From positions 3,038,001 to 3,102,000 of the forward strand of contig OY730175.1 in NCBI GenBank assembly GCA_963422465.1: a stretch of 64,000 nucleotides of DNA. Reading direction: 5' to 3'. The notes beneath the pieces were generated by a model. The model searched no databases and was not told the origin of the DNA. It saw nothing but the letters and a program-made list of their open reading frames with translations. This DNA comes from Lichina pygmaea (Eukaryota > Ascomycota > Lichinomycetes > Lichinales > Lichinaceae). This document shows, one piece after another, positions 10,269 through 22,663 of the stretch. How positions within the stretch are numbered: the first letter of the stretch is position 1; each line of letters opens with the position of its first letter. Both the position numbers and the translations under genes were made by a program.

Positions 10269-12452
10269 TTCAAGAAAGAAATCAACAAGATCCTTGGACT
10301 TTAGATTTTTGTTTTATTTTTGCTTTTATTTGATTCTTACACTGATAGTAGCTTTACAGCCATGCAGATCTTCTAGCTAGTAGTGAACTTCTTCCGAAAA
10401 CTTTTAAAGAAATAAAAACTGAAGGCAGAGTGTGACTAGAAGATGTAACAAAAGGAATCTTGAAGTGTCTGGTAGAAGAAAAACGATCTAGGTATTAGAT
10501 TGGGAATAGTGGAGTTTGAAAGCCAGGTTAAACTGGTTTAGTCTTTTCAAAAACATAAACCAGTACAGAAACTTCTGGAGAAGCTCTGAGTTTGAAATAA
10601 TAGTAGTGAAGCCTTGGGGATTAAAAGAAGCTTGTTGTTTTTGTCTTGAATAGAGAGAACATGAAGAAGTGATGTGTTTTGCAGTTTCGTCTGCTTGGCC
10701 ACACATGCGTAAAGAGGTAGCAAAATCAGGAACTCCAGCTCTGAATAGAAAACTTGCCACACTAATTCTCCCGGTTCTGATTTGTAGTAGCAGACTTGCC
10801 CCAGCTTTCTGTAGCTTTTTGTAGAGCTCCAGATTATCTTTGGGTGGCTTTGGGCAGAAAGTCTGCCAACCTGGGTGGCTTCTTCTTTTCTAAGATTCTT
10901 GGACTATCTAATAAAGACAAAGTGGCTATACAAATAATCCAGTACCTCAAGTAACAACACTCCACTGGAGAGTACACCACACAGTTCAAGCAATACTCAG
11001 TACTGACCAAGTGGGATAATAACACCCTAATAGTCATGTACCAATGTGGACTCAAGAAAAACATGAAGAACAAGATCACCTTTGACAGATAAGTAGTCAA
11101 GACACTGGACAAACCTATCACATAAGCAATCAACATCAACAACAAACTCTTCAAGTGAGTGATAAAGAAACACCACAACAGAGGATACAGCTGCCCTGCA
11201 TAGTATGTGAGTAACCACTACAGACTGTCTAACAAGGCACCACCACATGACCTATAAGGCTATACACCTATAGAACTGGATACAGTCCACCACAAGAGAA
11301 GGTTCACAAAAAGAAGGAACAACTACAAGAGGAAAGCACTAAAGTGCTATACTTGTGGCAAGCTAGACTACATGGTGAAAGACTGTTGTTTAAAGAACAA
11401 GATGCACTGACAGTAACTTAATACACTTGACAGAGACTGGAACATCATCAAGCCAGAGGATCTACCAGGAAAGACTTAGCTATCCCTTGAACAATAGGAC
11501 AAATACAATCAGCTATTAGAAGCAGCTCGCCAACTGGTAACATCAGAAGGTACAGACCTACCAGAACAGACAGGTCAGGATAAAGAACAGAAGCTCTTCA
11601 CCACCCCTGATAGAGACTGAGAGAAACTCACATCTATCAAAGAAGAAATACTACAAGAAAGCTATACTTACAGTATGGACTTACAAAATCTACAGTATAG
11701 CACACTAGGGTAGAAGTTTTGCAAAGACTATTACTGCACCCACCACAAACAGTTACAAAAGTACAGAGAACATTCACCCTACTATACCACCTGCCACAAG
11801 TATTGAGTCCATTGCAAGAAGGATGTGTGTGAAACCCACCTTTGAGACAAACACCAGTACACTACATTCTCTGGACATACACATGACTGGCATGAACACC
11901 TTATATTCTTACAGGAAGGCAACAACAACAACTGCTATGTTAACAATTAGTAGTACTACCTGAAGTCTGGATGTGACAAGCATTAGCAAGACAAATTCAT
12001 AAACAGATTCCTCAGAACAGACAGGAATAGCTAGATCTATTGCCCAGTCAGTGGAAAAACACTTCAATCAGGAAAAGACTGAACTTCTATATCAAGGGGT
12101 AACACTGGGAGCTCAACAACATGACTTCTAGTAACACAAAGTACCTGTGATTACCTGTGTCACTACACACTAAAACACTAGTATAGACATATGTGCTTGT
12201 TGATTCAGAAGCCAACAGAAACTACATATCAAGATAATTCCACAACACTCTCAGCACTGAACAAAAACACAAAACATAACCTTACCAGCTTACAATAGCA
12301 AATAGAGAGACAGAGCTAGTCTACTATAAAACACAGCCAATGGAAATAATTACCAGACACTATGCTGAAAGAATCCACTTTGATATTGTCAAGTTGGACA
12401 ATTAGGATATCTACTTGGGGATACCTTGGCTAAAGAAGTACAACCCAGTTGT
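10269..12452 (+). mobile_element. gypsy family A relic R1, split by a LINE fragment
   Basis: 10,269-10,300 and 10,892-12,452 match the family A element from mid-gag to just after the protease. The relic is heavily decayed and CpG-poor relative to 239-6780, with many breaks. It is interrupted by LINE fragment B' (10,301-10,891), which is flanked by a 14-bp target duplication. It ends abruptly at the LINE 3' tail at 12,453. Confidence 0.88.
10301..10891 (-). mobile_element. LINE fragment B', 5'-truncated
   Basis: Minus-strand 591-bp 3' piece of the same LINE family: the last part of ORF2 (frame 10,488-10,760, with the Cys/His motif near CGQADETAKHITSSC), the 3' UTR, the CAGTGTAAGAAT motif and an A-rich tail. 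It is flanked by AAGATCCTTGGACT (10,287-10,300) and AAGATTCTTGGACT (10,892-10,905), a 14-bp target duplication with one mismatch. 5' truncation plus target duplication is the usual product of incomplete target-primed reverse transcription. Confidence 0.9.
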
Positions 12453-12620
12453 TTTTTTTTGATTTGATTCTTACACTGTTTGTAGCTTTACAGCCATGCA
12501 GATCTTCCAGCTAATAGTGAAACTCTTCAGAAAACCTTTAAAGGAATAAAAACTGAAGACAGGGAGGTGACTAGAAAGTGTGGCAAAAGGAAATCTTGTA
12601 GTGTCTGGTAGGAAAAGCTT

Positions 12621-15600
12621 CTAGATGTTGGAGTGTGAATAGTGAAGTTTGAAAGCCAGATTAAATTGGTTTAGTCTTTTCAAAGACATAAACCAGTACA
12701 GAAACTTCTGTAGAAGCTCTGGGTTTGAAATAATAGTAGTGAAATCTTGGGGGTTAAAGAGAGCATGTTGTCTTTGACTTGAGTAGAGAGAGCATGAAAA
12801 GGTAATATGCTTTACTGTCTCTTCTGCTTGACCACACATGCATAGGGGGGTAGGAAAGTCAGGGACTCCAGCTCTGAAAAGACAACTTGCTAGACCAATT
12901 CTCCCAGTTCTGGTTTGCAGTAGTAGACTTGCCTCAGCTTTCTGTAGCTCTTTGTAGAGCTTTAGGTTGTTGTAGTGAGGTTTTTGGCAAAACACATGCC
13001 ATCCAGCATAGCTTTTTCTTTTCTTCTCCTCCCATTGGTTTTCCCACTCTTTAGTAAAGAGTATTTGTAGTTCTTTCTTTGAACTAGCCTGGTTAGTAGT
13101 TATTTGACTTAACCAAGTGAACTTCCAATTAGAAGAGATAGTTGAGGATTTCTTTAAAGGTTTCCTCAGTGAAGAAGCATAGGAAGAAATAGTAGAAAAG
13201 GTACTGTCAAGAAAGTCTTTCAGAGAGGAGGTTTGGATAGAAGATAGAAAACAAGCTGTGCGAAATTTAAAATAGAGATCTAGAGGTAAAAGAAAAAGCT
13301 CACTCTCTAATAGAAAAGAAGGAGTGGCTTTGAAAGCACCCCCAATAAGTCTCAGACATTTGTTTTGGAATATGATAAGAGAGGAAATATTAGAGGATTT
13401 TCTGAGTGGGTTGAACCAAATTCCCACTGCATAGCTCAGTACAGATCTGAGTATTGCAGTGTACACAAGGCGTGCTGTGAGAACTGGAAAGCCCCAGGTG
13501 GAGTAAGAGGTTCTAGAAAGAGAAGATAGTGCTTTTTGTGCTTTTTGAAGAATAATTCTCTGGTGTTTGTGCCAGTGGAGTTTGGCATCCAGGTACACTC
13601 CCAATACTCGCACTTCTTCTTTTGGTTTTAGAATCACATTCCCAAGTCTAAGCTTGAGCTGCAGATTGTCTGATCTTCTTCTAGAAAAATGAAGTATTTC
13701 ATATTTCTCAGGAGAGAAGACTATTCCATGTCTTGCAGCCCAAGATAGATATTTAAGATGTGTATTCTTCAACTTCAGAAGGTTGCTTTTAAGAGAGTGC
13801 CCAAATGCAAGCAGATTTGTATCATCTGCAAATCCCAGGGCAAAAACACCAGTAGTAGGAGAATGTACAGTCTCATGAAGTTCAGAAATATAGAATAGAA
13901 AAAGAATAGGAGATAAAGGGGAATCTTGGGGGACTCCACAGTGAATAGGAATAGAAGAGGACTCAGAGTCATCAAAAACTAGAGTGGTGGTACGTCTGGT
14001 ACAGAAAGAGAAGATCCAAGAAGTTAGCCAGAGAGGGATTCCTTTTCTCTCCAGAATCTTTTGAAGAATCTCTGGGAGAACTCTGTCATATGCTCCTGAG
14101 ATGTCCAGAGAAAGTAGAGATGCAACCATGCCTTCTTTCCAGACTTTTTCCACTTGGGAAGTTAGAAGGAAAAGTGCTGATTCAGTTGATCTGCCTTTCC
14201 TGAACCCCATCTGGATTTCTGGTAAGAGTTTAGCCTCTTCTGCTACCTTGCTTAGTCTGGCTGCTGTAATAGCTTCCATCAGCTTGCCAGTTGTGTTTAG
14301 CAGAGCTATAGGGCGCCAGGCTTTAGCTTGGTTATAGATTCCCTTGCCAGGTTTTCTTAGACAGACTGTTTTTGCATTCTTGAATTTCTCTGGAAAGTAT
14401 TCCAGTCTCCAGCATTTTGATGTGAGAACAGCTATAGCTTGGCAGAACTTGGGACCCAGAGCTTTCAGAAATCCATTTCACAGCTTTTCTTTTCCTCCTG
14501 CTGTAAAAGGTTTCTTCTTGTTCAGAAGTTGCTCCACTTCTTCAGTGGTAACCTCCTGAGAAAGCTGGATCTCTGGGGTACTCTGGTGACTTTCTGTACT
14601 TGGTTCTGGAACACGTGCTTCTGGAAAGAATTGAGCTGAGAAAGATTTTGTCTTCTCCTCAAAGCTTTTGGCTAGTCCTTCTTGAGTCTCCAGATCAGGG
14701 ACCAGAGGAAGATCAGGGGTCTTGTTAGCTTTTGATTTTCCCTACTTTGCAAGCTTCCAGAATTTTGAGGAACTGGCTAGCTCATGAACTTGTTTTCTGA
14801 AGGTGTTCTGTTTGCCTTCTCTGACAGCTTTCTTCTTGAGCTTAGTTGCTTCTTCTAGCTCTTCTTGGCTTGCCTGTCCTCTGAGCACTTGTCTTCTTAT
14901 TCTTCTTTCCTGCTTAACTTTAGTTTGGATCTCTTGGTTCCACCAGGGGACTGAGTGGCTAGATTGCTTCTGGAGTTCTGTGCATCTGTCTGCTATTTCT
15001 TGGAGAAAGTGGTTAAGATATTCCAAGTACTCATCCACTTCATGTTTATCTTGAAAGTGGAAGGGCAGCTGCAAATTATTACACTCTTGTTTTGCCAGGT
15101 TTGTGTCCAGTGTTTTCCAGTTCCTTTCTGGCTTCCAGGTTTTTCTTGGTGAGTCCAGGTCCAGGCTAGTTAGCACAGGTCTGTGGTCAGACCCATGAAA
15201 GAACTGCAAAGCAATTTTAGAAAAGATTAGAGAGTTAGAAAGAGAAGATATAAAGGAAAGATCAATAGGTGAACAGAGTTTGTGGGAAAGAGATCTAGCT
15301 CTTGTGGGTGTAAAAGGTGCAATAGCTAACTCCAGATTTGAGTTTTTCATTAGAGTTTGGAACTTGTGTGCAGTGTCAGAATATAGTCTTCTTTTCTTTG
15401 ACCAGTCAGGGTGGTGAAGATTTGAGTCTGTAAGAAGAATATACTGCTCTTTTGCTTGTAAAGCATTTTGGAGTAGACAGAGAAGAGCTTCTGATGCTTG
15501 TGGGTAGTCCTCTTGACTTGAGAGAGTGAAGTATAGATTATACACCCACAGAGAAGTAGAGATGTTTTCCAGATGAACTTCAAGAGAAACAAAGTCTTTA

Positions 15601-15860
15601 CTCCAGAAAGTAGGGTGGAGAGATGACAGTTTCAGGTTTTTGTTAATAAGAAAAAGAGTTCTACCAATCTCTGGAGAATATAAAGGAAGAAAAGAAGAAA
15701 AAACAGCTGAGGTGCTGGTTTGAAGGTGAGGATTCTTCCAGAGTTCTTGAAGTGCAATAATATCTACTTCTTGAAGAGTTGGGGCTGCTAGAAGTAGCTC
15801 TTGGACTGATTGGCTTTTCTGCACATTGTATTGAAGAAGTGTGAACTTTGTATTCTTCAT
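12621..15860 (-). pseudogene. LINE copy C ORF2, two nonsense codons
   Basis: A single frame of 1080 codons from ATG 15,860, which overlaps the ORF1 stop as ATGA (15,857-15,860). It encodes an EEP endonuclease (GSDHRPVLT near 15,190), an RT (GFRKGRSTESALFLL, ISGAYDRVLP, FADDTNLLAFGHS near 13,830) and a C-terminal Cys/His motif (CMCGQAEETVKHITFSC). Stops lie at 14,742-14,744 (TAG where copy E has TGG) and 14,478-14,480 (TGA where copy E has CCA). The RT motif PQG of copies A and E is PQD here (near 13,927), also a G-to-A change. The frame is kept throughout, with no frameshift seen. Confidence 0.9.
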
Positions 15861-17257
15861 GTAGACATTTCATCTTCAAAGATCTTGAAGGGGTTGACTG
15901 ACTGCTTTCCCCCTGTGTTTGTTGATCTTGTAGACAGAATTTGCACTTCTGGAGACTCTCCTCTGAGTCTCTCTGAGCTTCTAGTTGGCTCTGTGGTTTT
16001 CTGTCTTTTTCCCCCTGGAAGAGTCTGTATGAAGGGGAAAGTAACTGGAGACTGTGTGACTGGGACAGTGGTAGCAGTGGAGATCTCATACTTCCCTGGG
16101 CAGGAAATCCATACCTCTCTTGCCTTCTTGACTGCTTCTTGGCGTACTGGGCATGTGCTAGCCCAGGCTGGGTGAGCTCCTTTGCAGTTGCTGCATTTTG
16201 GCTTTAGCAGTTGCTCAGGGATTTGGCAGGTTCTTCTTTCATGCTGGCCTCCACAGGCACCACATACAGCTTGATTCCTGCACAGGCGAGCTTGGTGTCC
16301 ATACCCAAAGCACTTGAAGCATTGTGCCACCACTGTGTTAGCCAGAAAAGGCTCTGCCTCATGCAATCTGTGGCCCAGCACTACTCCACTCTCAATTAGA
16401 AGATTGGCCTCTTCCGGGGTGGCCAGATCCAGGTGGAGTGAAGTAACTGGTTTCTTTTGAGCTATAGCCTTCTTTGACCAGTAGGCTCTTAGAATAGTGA
16501 TTTGCTTGCTCAGGGATGGGTTGCTGTTCTGGATAGTCTGGCGAGTTTTTTCCAGGTTTTCTGGCTGGATGTCTGTGGTTCTGACTCCATGAATCAACAC
16601 TGGGAATCTCTTGGGTTGGATAGTTGCTTCCTTGGTAAAAATAGCTGTTATCCAGGCAGAGTCTTTCTCCAGAAAACACTTGGCCTCTTGAGTTTCAGTG
16701 TTAATAAGAATATTCTCTGAGGGGAGCTTTCTCACTACTCTGGCTTGTTTATTATAGAGACTGGGGACTCTGTCTTGGAGAGCTTGAAAAAGCTGGATGT
16801 GAGTCCTGTTGGCTATATCAGGTGTCTGGTTACCAGGGTGGGCAAGAACTTCCTTCAGAATTCTTGGAGCTAGAAGGATTTAAGCTGGGATATGTTTCTG
16901 AACAGTCTGAGCATATGATGGCTTAGATTCTTGCTTGTCTAGCTGCTTGTTAATATTCTCCAGCTTCTGGAAAATCTTGTTGGTCAGACCAGTGGGGAGA
17001 GACTGGGTTTTGGTGGACTGGGCTTTATTAGTACAAGAGTTTTTCTTAATATTCTCCCAGCTTTTCAGTACAGATTCTGGGGTAGCTTGAGTCTTGAGCT
17101 ATGAATCCAGTAGATTGTAGTTATTCTGGAGAGCTGGATAGGGGGTAGAAGAGCTAGGCTGAGTACCAGCAGAACTGGGAGCTGGCATTGTTGGAGAAGG
17201 TGTTGTTGTTCTGGTAGTGTTCTGGGAGGAATCTGGTTTCTTCTTTTTGACAGGCAT
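15857..17257 (-). pseudogene. LINE copy C ORF1, two nonsense codons
   Basis: 467-codon frame, the same length as copy E ORF1, starting MPVKKKKPDSSQ. It ends in a nucleic-acid-binding module of three knuckles: CFKCFGYGHQARLC, CGACGGQHERRTC and CSNCKGAHPAWASTC (about 16,140-16,340). Stops lie at 17,099-17,101 (TAG for TGG) and 16,880-16,882 (TAA for CAA), both explained by one transition. ORF1 proteins of this type coat the LINE RNA. Confidence 0.88.
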
Positions 17258-17676
17258 AGGGTAGGTAACCTGCACAGCTGGTTGTTCACAAAGTGTCACC
17301 TGGTTCCTAGCAGTAGTTGCATAATTCTGGGACCACTCCCCAAGACTGTACTTTCCTGGGCAGTCTTTTCCAACTAGACTCTAGGGAAATCTGGCTGTAT
17401 TAACTCAAGCTGGAGACCACACACTCTGCCTGAGCTTTCCTAGAGTTTTTCAACTCTACCAGCACTAGAGGCAAGCTCTAAACTATTTCTCTTATCCTGG
17501 GAGCCCTGATCTCCTTGATACTAGATGTTTCTCTTAAGAGAAGTTCAAGCTGTTATCTCTGTCTGACTGGGAGTACTTGCTTAATCCTGGGACCACACTC
17601 CAAGACTGAGTGTTTCTAGGTAGTTGGGTCTGTCCCCAGTCTTTCAGAATCCCACTGGCCACTCTCTGTGTTTGTT

Positions 17677-18494
17677 GATGTAGAGCTTAATCTATCAATA
17701 AGTGTTACCTTTTATGTAAGTGGTTGCAAAAAAAGCCACTTTTCTTTTGGTAGCTTTATCTCTGGTTGGAATTGAAAGTAGACTTGGAGTTGTATAAGCC
17801 AGTCATCAGCCTTATTCCTTTCACTGTAGAACAGGTCTGGCTTGGTGATGCTAATCTTTCTATCTGGAAATGTGGGGTTGGTTACTTCTAAGGTACTCAT
17901 CCTTGAAAGTCTTCAAAGTGTTGCAGTATGTACTGTACTATCCTACCCAAGTGTAAGATTAGGGTGAGATGTGGAAGGTGGGTTAGTTCTCACAGAAAAG
18001 AAGTGTCAAGGAGTGTAAAAGAGTTTAGTGGAATATAGTGGTGATAACACCTGATCAGTAGCTTTGTACAAGACTGTAGTTTGTATTAAAGTAGATCTAG
18101 TTGTCTGGATCACAACATAGGTTGAAAATAATTGTTCTATAAGAGAACTATTACCTAACTATATAGTGCTCAGTTTTCAAGCTTAGTAAGCTGTGCTCAC
18201 TTTACTCACTGTCAAGTCTGTCAAGCTGTGCTTGAAAGCCTTGATGTATATACATACTGTGTCAAGCTTGTTAAGCTGTGCTTACAAATCTTGATGTATA
18301 TACATACTGTGTTAAGCTGGTCAAGTTGGGCTCACCATGCTGGATGTATATGTACACTGTGTCAAGCAACCTCTGGTCAGTCTTGACAGTCATGTGACTT
18401 CCTTCTGTGTCATGCTGCTTAGTACTTCCACTCAGTATCCAGTCTGTTGCTCTCTGTGAGTATACAAAGACCGTGTTTCTTCTGGGTTGTAACA
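17677..18494 (-). mobile_element. gypsy family A relic R2: LTR and gag start
   Basis: Minus-strand 5' LTR (17,919-18,494, ending GGGTTGTAACA at its outer edge) followed by the leader and the first residues of gag (frame 17,712-17,900, MSTLEVTNPTFPDRKISITK). It is CpG-depleted and truncated by LINE copy C. Its LTR abuts plus-strand gag of relic R3, so it had inserted into another copy of its own family. Confidence 0.85.
17919..18494 (-). repeat. LTR of gypsy family A, decayed
   Basis: 576 bp in minus orientation. It keeps the family A ends and its hairpin-rich repeat zone in degraded form (about 18,175-18,400), where the CpG-containing GTCTCGAC arms have become CpG-less. Confidence 0.85.
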
Positions 18495-20485
18495 ACAGAT
18501 AAGCAGTTGACACACTGGATAAACTTATCACACAAGTAATCAACATCAACAACAAACTCTTTGAAAAAGTGATAGAGAAGTGCCTTAACAGAGGATACAG
18601 CTGCTCTACATAGTATGTGAGCAACCACTACAGATGACCTAATAAGACACCACCACATAACCTATATAGCTATACATCCATGGAACTAGATGTAGTCCAC
18701 CACAAGAGAAGGTTTATAAAGAGAAGAAACAACCACAAAAGGAAAGCACTGAAGTACTATGCCTGTGGCAAGCTAGGCCACATAGTGAGAAACTGTTGTT
18801 CAAAGAACAAGATACACTGACAGCAACTTAATACACTTAATAGAGACTGGAACATCATCAAGTCAGAGAACTCACCAGAAGAGACTTAGCTATCCCTTGA
18901 GTAATAAGATCAATACAATCAGCTATTAGAAGTAGTCCACCAACTGGCAACATCAGGAGATAAGAACCTACCAGAACAGACAGGTCAGAACAAGAGACAG
19001 AAGCTCTTAACTACCTCTGATAGAGACTGAGATAAACCTATGTCTATTAAAGAAGAAATACTACAAGAAAGCTATACTTACAGCATAGACTCACAGAACC
19101 TACAGTATAGCACACTACAGTGGAGGTTTTGCACAGAGTATTACTACACCTACCACAAACAAATCCAAAAAACAGAGAACACTTGCCCTACCACACAACC
19201 TGCCAAGAAAATTAGGTCAACTGCAAGAAAGATGTGTGTGAAACCTATCTTTAGGACAAACATCAACACACTGCATTCCCCAGACACAAACATGACTGGC
19301 ATAACTATCTTATATTTCTACAGCAAGGCAACAACAACTGCTACATCAAGAATTAGCAGTACTACCTACAACCTGGATGCAAAAAGTATTGGCAAAACAA
19401 ATTTATAAACAGATTTCTCAGGACAGACAGGAATAGCTGAATCTATTGCCCAGTCAGTGGAAAAACACTTCAAGCAGGAAAAGACTGAACTCCCATGTCA
19501 AGGGGTGATACTGGAAGCTCAACCATATAACTTCTAGCAACACAAAGCATCTGTGAATGCCTGTGTCACTACACACCAACACACCAGTACAGATATACAC
19601 ACTTGTTGATTCAGAAGCCAGTGGAAACTACATCTCAAGACAACTCTACAACACTCTCATCACTGGAAAGAAGTGTAAGCTACAACTCTATCAGCTCAAA
19701 ATAGTAAATAGACAGACAGAGCTAGTCTGCTATAAGACACAGCTAATGGAAATAGTTACCAGACACTATGCTGGAAGAATCCACTTTGATATTATCAAGT
19801 TGGCCACTCAGAATATCTACTTGGGGATACCTTGGCTAAAGAAGTATAACTCAGTTGTTAACTAGAAAACAGAAGTACTTATATTTAGGAACTGCACTAA
19901 CAACACAGCTCAGACCTGTTACCAGCTGCAGAAGGTGTGGACAGATAAGAGAAGAAGTTCTCAGTGGAATCTTACTGCCAGAAAGAATAACTCTCAAGAG
20001 AAGAGGTCTGCCTTGACAGGCACACTCTGGAACCAGGTAGCCAAACAGTCAGAGATGAAGAGAGAGGAAGTTGTTACACTTCTGGAGATCTCTGAAGAGT
20101 ACTAACCTGAGTATGATAATCTTTTTCAGAAAGAGATAACAATAGCAGTGTTGTCTAAGCACTAACCTTGGGATTATAAGATCAAGTTGCAACCAGAGAC
20201 AGAGCCAGAATTTAGACTAATTTATCAGTTATTAGAAAAAAAGCTCCAAGTACCTCACAAGTACCTGGAAAAGAACCTGAAAAAGAGTTTTATTCAACAA
20301 TCTTAATCACCAGCAGAATACCCAATACTATTTGCAATAAAGAAAGACAGAAGTCTTCAACTTTGTGTGGACTACAGAAAACTCAATAATATTACTATCA
20401 AAAACTGATATCTGTTACCAGACAGGATCAGCCAAGGTACAATCTTCACCAAGCTAGACTTGAAAGAAGTATACAACCTGATACA
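18495..20485 (+). mobile_element. gypsy family A relic R3: gag to RT
   Basis: Plus-strand, collinear with about 1325-3330 of the family A element: end of gag with the zinc-knuckle region, the inter-domain stretch, protease region (frame 19,557-19,865) and the start of RT. Highly decayed, CpG-poor, with many breaks. It is interrupted on the right by the LTR of relic R4. Confidence 0.85.
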
Positions 20486-21111
20486 TATTATAACTCAGGA
20501 GGAAAACAGTCTTTATAAACTCACAGAGAGCAACAGACTGGATACTGAGTGGAAGTACCAAGCAGTATAACATAGAAGGAAGTCACATGACTGTCAAGAC
20601 TGACCAGGAGTTACTCAACATAGTGTGTATATGAATTGAGTATGGTAAGCCCAACTTGACCAGCTTAACACAGTATGCATATACATCAAGACTTGTGAGT
20701 ATAGCTTGGCAAGCTTAACACAGTATGCATATACTTCAAGACTTGTGAGTATAGCTTGGCAAGCTTAACACAGTATGCATATACATCAAGCTTTTCAAGC
20801 ACAGCTTGACAGGCTTGAAAGTGAGTAAAGTGAGCACAGCTTGCTGAGCTTGAAAACTGAGGATTATATAGTCAGATGATAGTTCTCTTATAGAATAATT
20901 ATCTTCAACTTATGTTATAATCCAGACAACTAGATCTACTTTAATACAAACTACAGGCTTGTACAAAACTATTGATCAGGTGTTATCACTACCACATTCT
21001 ACCAAACCTCTTCACACTTCTTGACACTTCTCTCCTGCAAGAACCAACCTGCCTTCCACATCTCACTCTAATCCTACACTCAGGTAGGACAGTACAGTAC
21101 AGACTGCAACA
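20486..21111 (+). repeat. LTR of gypsy family A, decayed
   Basis: 626 bp, beginning TATTATAACTCAGG (family form TGTTACGACCCAGG) and ending CTGCAACA. The 5' half keeps several units of the tandem hairpin zone (about 20,590-20,850) in CpG-less form. The inside edge reads CTTTGAAGACTC, the same putative primer site as the young element. Confidence 0.85.
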
Positions 21112-21868
21112 CTTTGAAGACTCTCAAGGATAAGTACCTCAGGAGTAACCAACCCTACATTTCCAGATAGAAAGATTGGTATCGCCAAGCCAGACCTGTT
21201 CTACAGTGAAAGGAACAAGGTTGATGACTGGCTTATACAACTCCAAGTCTACTTTTAATTCTGACCAGAGACAAAGCTGCCAAAAGAAAAGTAGTCTTTC
21301 TTTGCAACCACTTACATAAGAGGTAACACTTATTGATGGATTAAGTTCTACATCAACAAACACTTCTCAGGAAACAGAGGTAATGACAGCACAGACAAAT
21401 AGATAACTACATGGAGACTATTCAAGGAAGAAGTCAAGAAGATCCTTGGACTCTAATAAAAACAAAGTAGCTATACAAATAATCCAGGACATCAAGCAAT
21501 AACACTCCACCACAGAGTACACCACACAGTTCAAGCAATACTCAGTACTGACCAAGTAGGATGATAACACCCTAATAGTTATGTACCAATGTGGACTTAA
21601 GAAAAACATGAAGAACAAGATCACCTTTGACAGACAAGTAGTCAAGACACTGGACAAACTTATCACATAAGTAATCAACATCAACAACAAACTCTTCAAG
21701 TGAGTGATAAAGAAATACTACAACAGAGGATACAGCTGCCCTGCATGGCATGTGAGTAACCACTACAGATTGTCTAACAAGACACCACCACATAACCTAT
21801 AAGGCTATGCACCCATGGAACTGGATGCAGTCCACCACAAGAGAAGGTTCACAAAAAGAAGAAATAAC

Positions 21869-22142
21869 TGTGACAAGGCAATGGCAGAGCAGAACTCAAG
21901 CCTAAATGATTCAGTAACCTTGACCTGACTTGGCTTGAGACTTGAGACTTGGATTGATGTACAAGACAAAAGACAAGGAAGGAAGAAAAAAAGGAAAGAA
22001 GAGAAGAAGCTGGGGGAGCAGGAGAAGTTCTTATAGGCAGGGGATCAGGCAACAGCGGAGCAAACAGGCAACAGTGCAGATGGAACTTCCCAGCAAGGTG
22101 TGTGACTTGTGCCAGATATGCAACTGGGCCAGAACCATGACA
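21869..22142 (-). repeat. solo LTR of gypsy family B
   Basis: 274-bp minus-strand LTR of the family found complete at 30,885-36,431, with a single copy of its 79-bp unit. Flanked by perfect ATAAC duplications (21,864-21,868 and 22,143-22,147). The internal part has been lost by LTR-LTR recombination. It sits in family A gag, so family B was active after relic R4 inserted. Confidence 0.93.
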
Positions 22143-22663
22143 ATAACTACAAGAGGAAAGTACTAAAGTACTATACTTGTGGCAAGCTAGGCTACATGGT
22201 GAAAGACTGTTGTTTAAAGAACAAGATGCACTGACAGTAACTTAATACACTTGACAGAGACTGGAACATCATCAAGCCAGAGAATCTACCAGGAAAGACT
22301 TAGCTATCTCTTGAACAATAGGACAAATACAATCAGCTATGGAAGCAGCTCACCAACTGGTAACATCAGAAGGTAAGGACCTACCAGAACAGACAGGTCA
22401 GGATAAAGAACGGAAGTTCTTCACCACCCCTGATAGGGACTGAGAGAAACTCACATCTATCAAAGAAGAAATACTACAAGAAAGCTATACTTTTATTTTA
22501 TTTTATTTCATTCTTACACTGGTAGTAGCTTTACAGCCATGCAGATCTTCTAGCTAATAGTGAACTCCTTCAGAAAACCTTTGAAGAGATAAAAACTGAA
22601 GGCAGGGTGTGACTAGGGAATGTAACAAAAGGAATCTTGAAGTTTCTGGTAAGAGAAGAGAAT

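Larger units (their letters stand above)
12453..17676 (-). mobile_element. LINE copy C, near full length
   Basis: Minus-strand LINE with its 5' UTR (about 17,258-17,676), ORF1, ORF2, 3' UTR and a short A-rich tail next to 12,453. It belongs to the same subfamily as copy E (53,128). Its left flank is gypsy relic R1 on the plus strand and its right flank is family A gag on the minus strand. The two flanks are not contiguous in the gypsy map, so the site has been rearranged or had more than one gypsy copy. No clean target duplication was found. Confidence 0.9.
20486..22490 (+). mobile_element. gypsy family A relic R4: LTR, gag and beyond
   Basis: 5' LTR at 20,486-21,111 followed by decayed gag (21,130-21,868 and 22,143 onward) up to the LINE tail at 22,491. 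Its gag is split by a solo LTR of family B (21,869-22,142) with target duplication ATAAC. It had inserted into the RT region of relic R3. CpG is almost gone. Confidence 0.85.
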
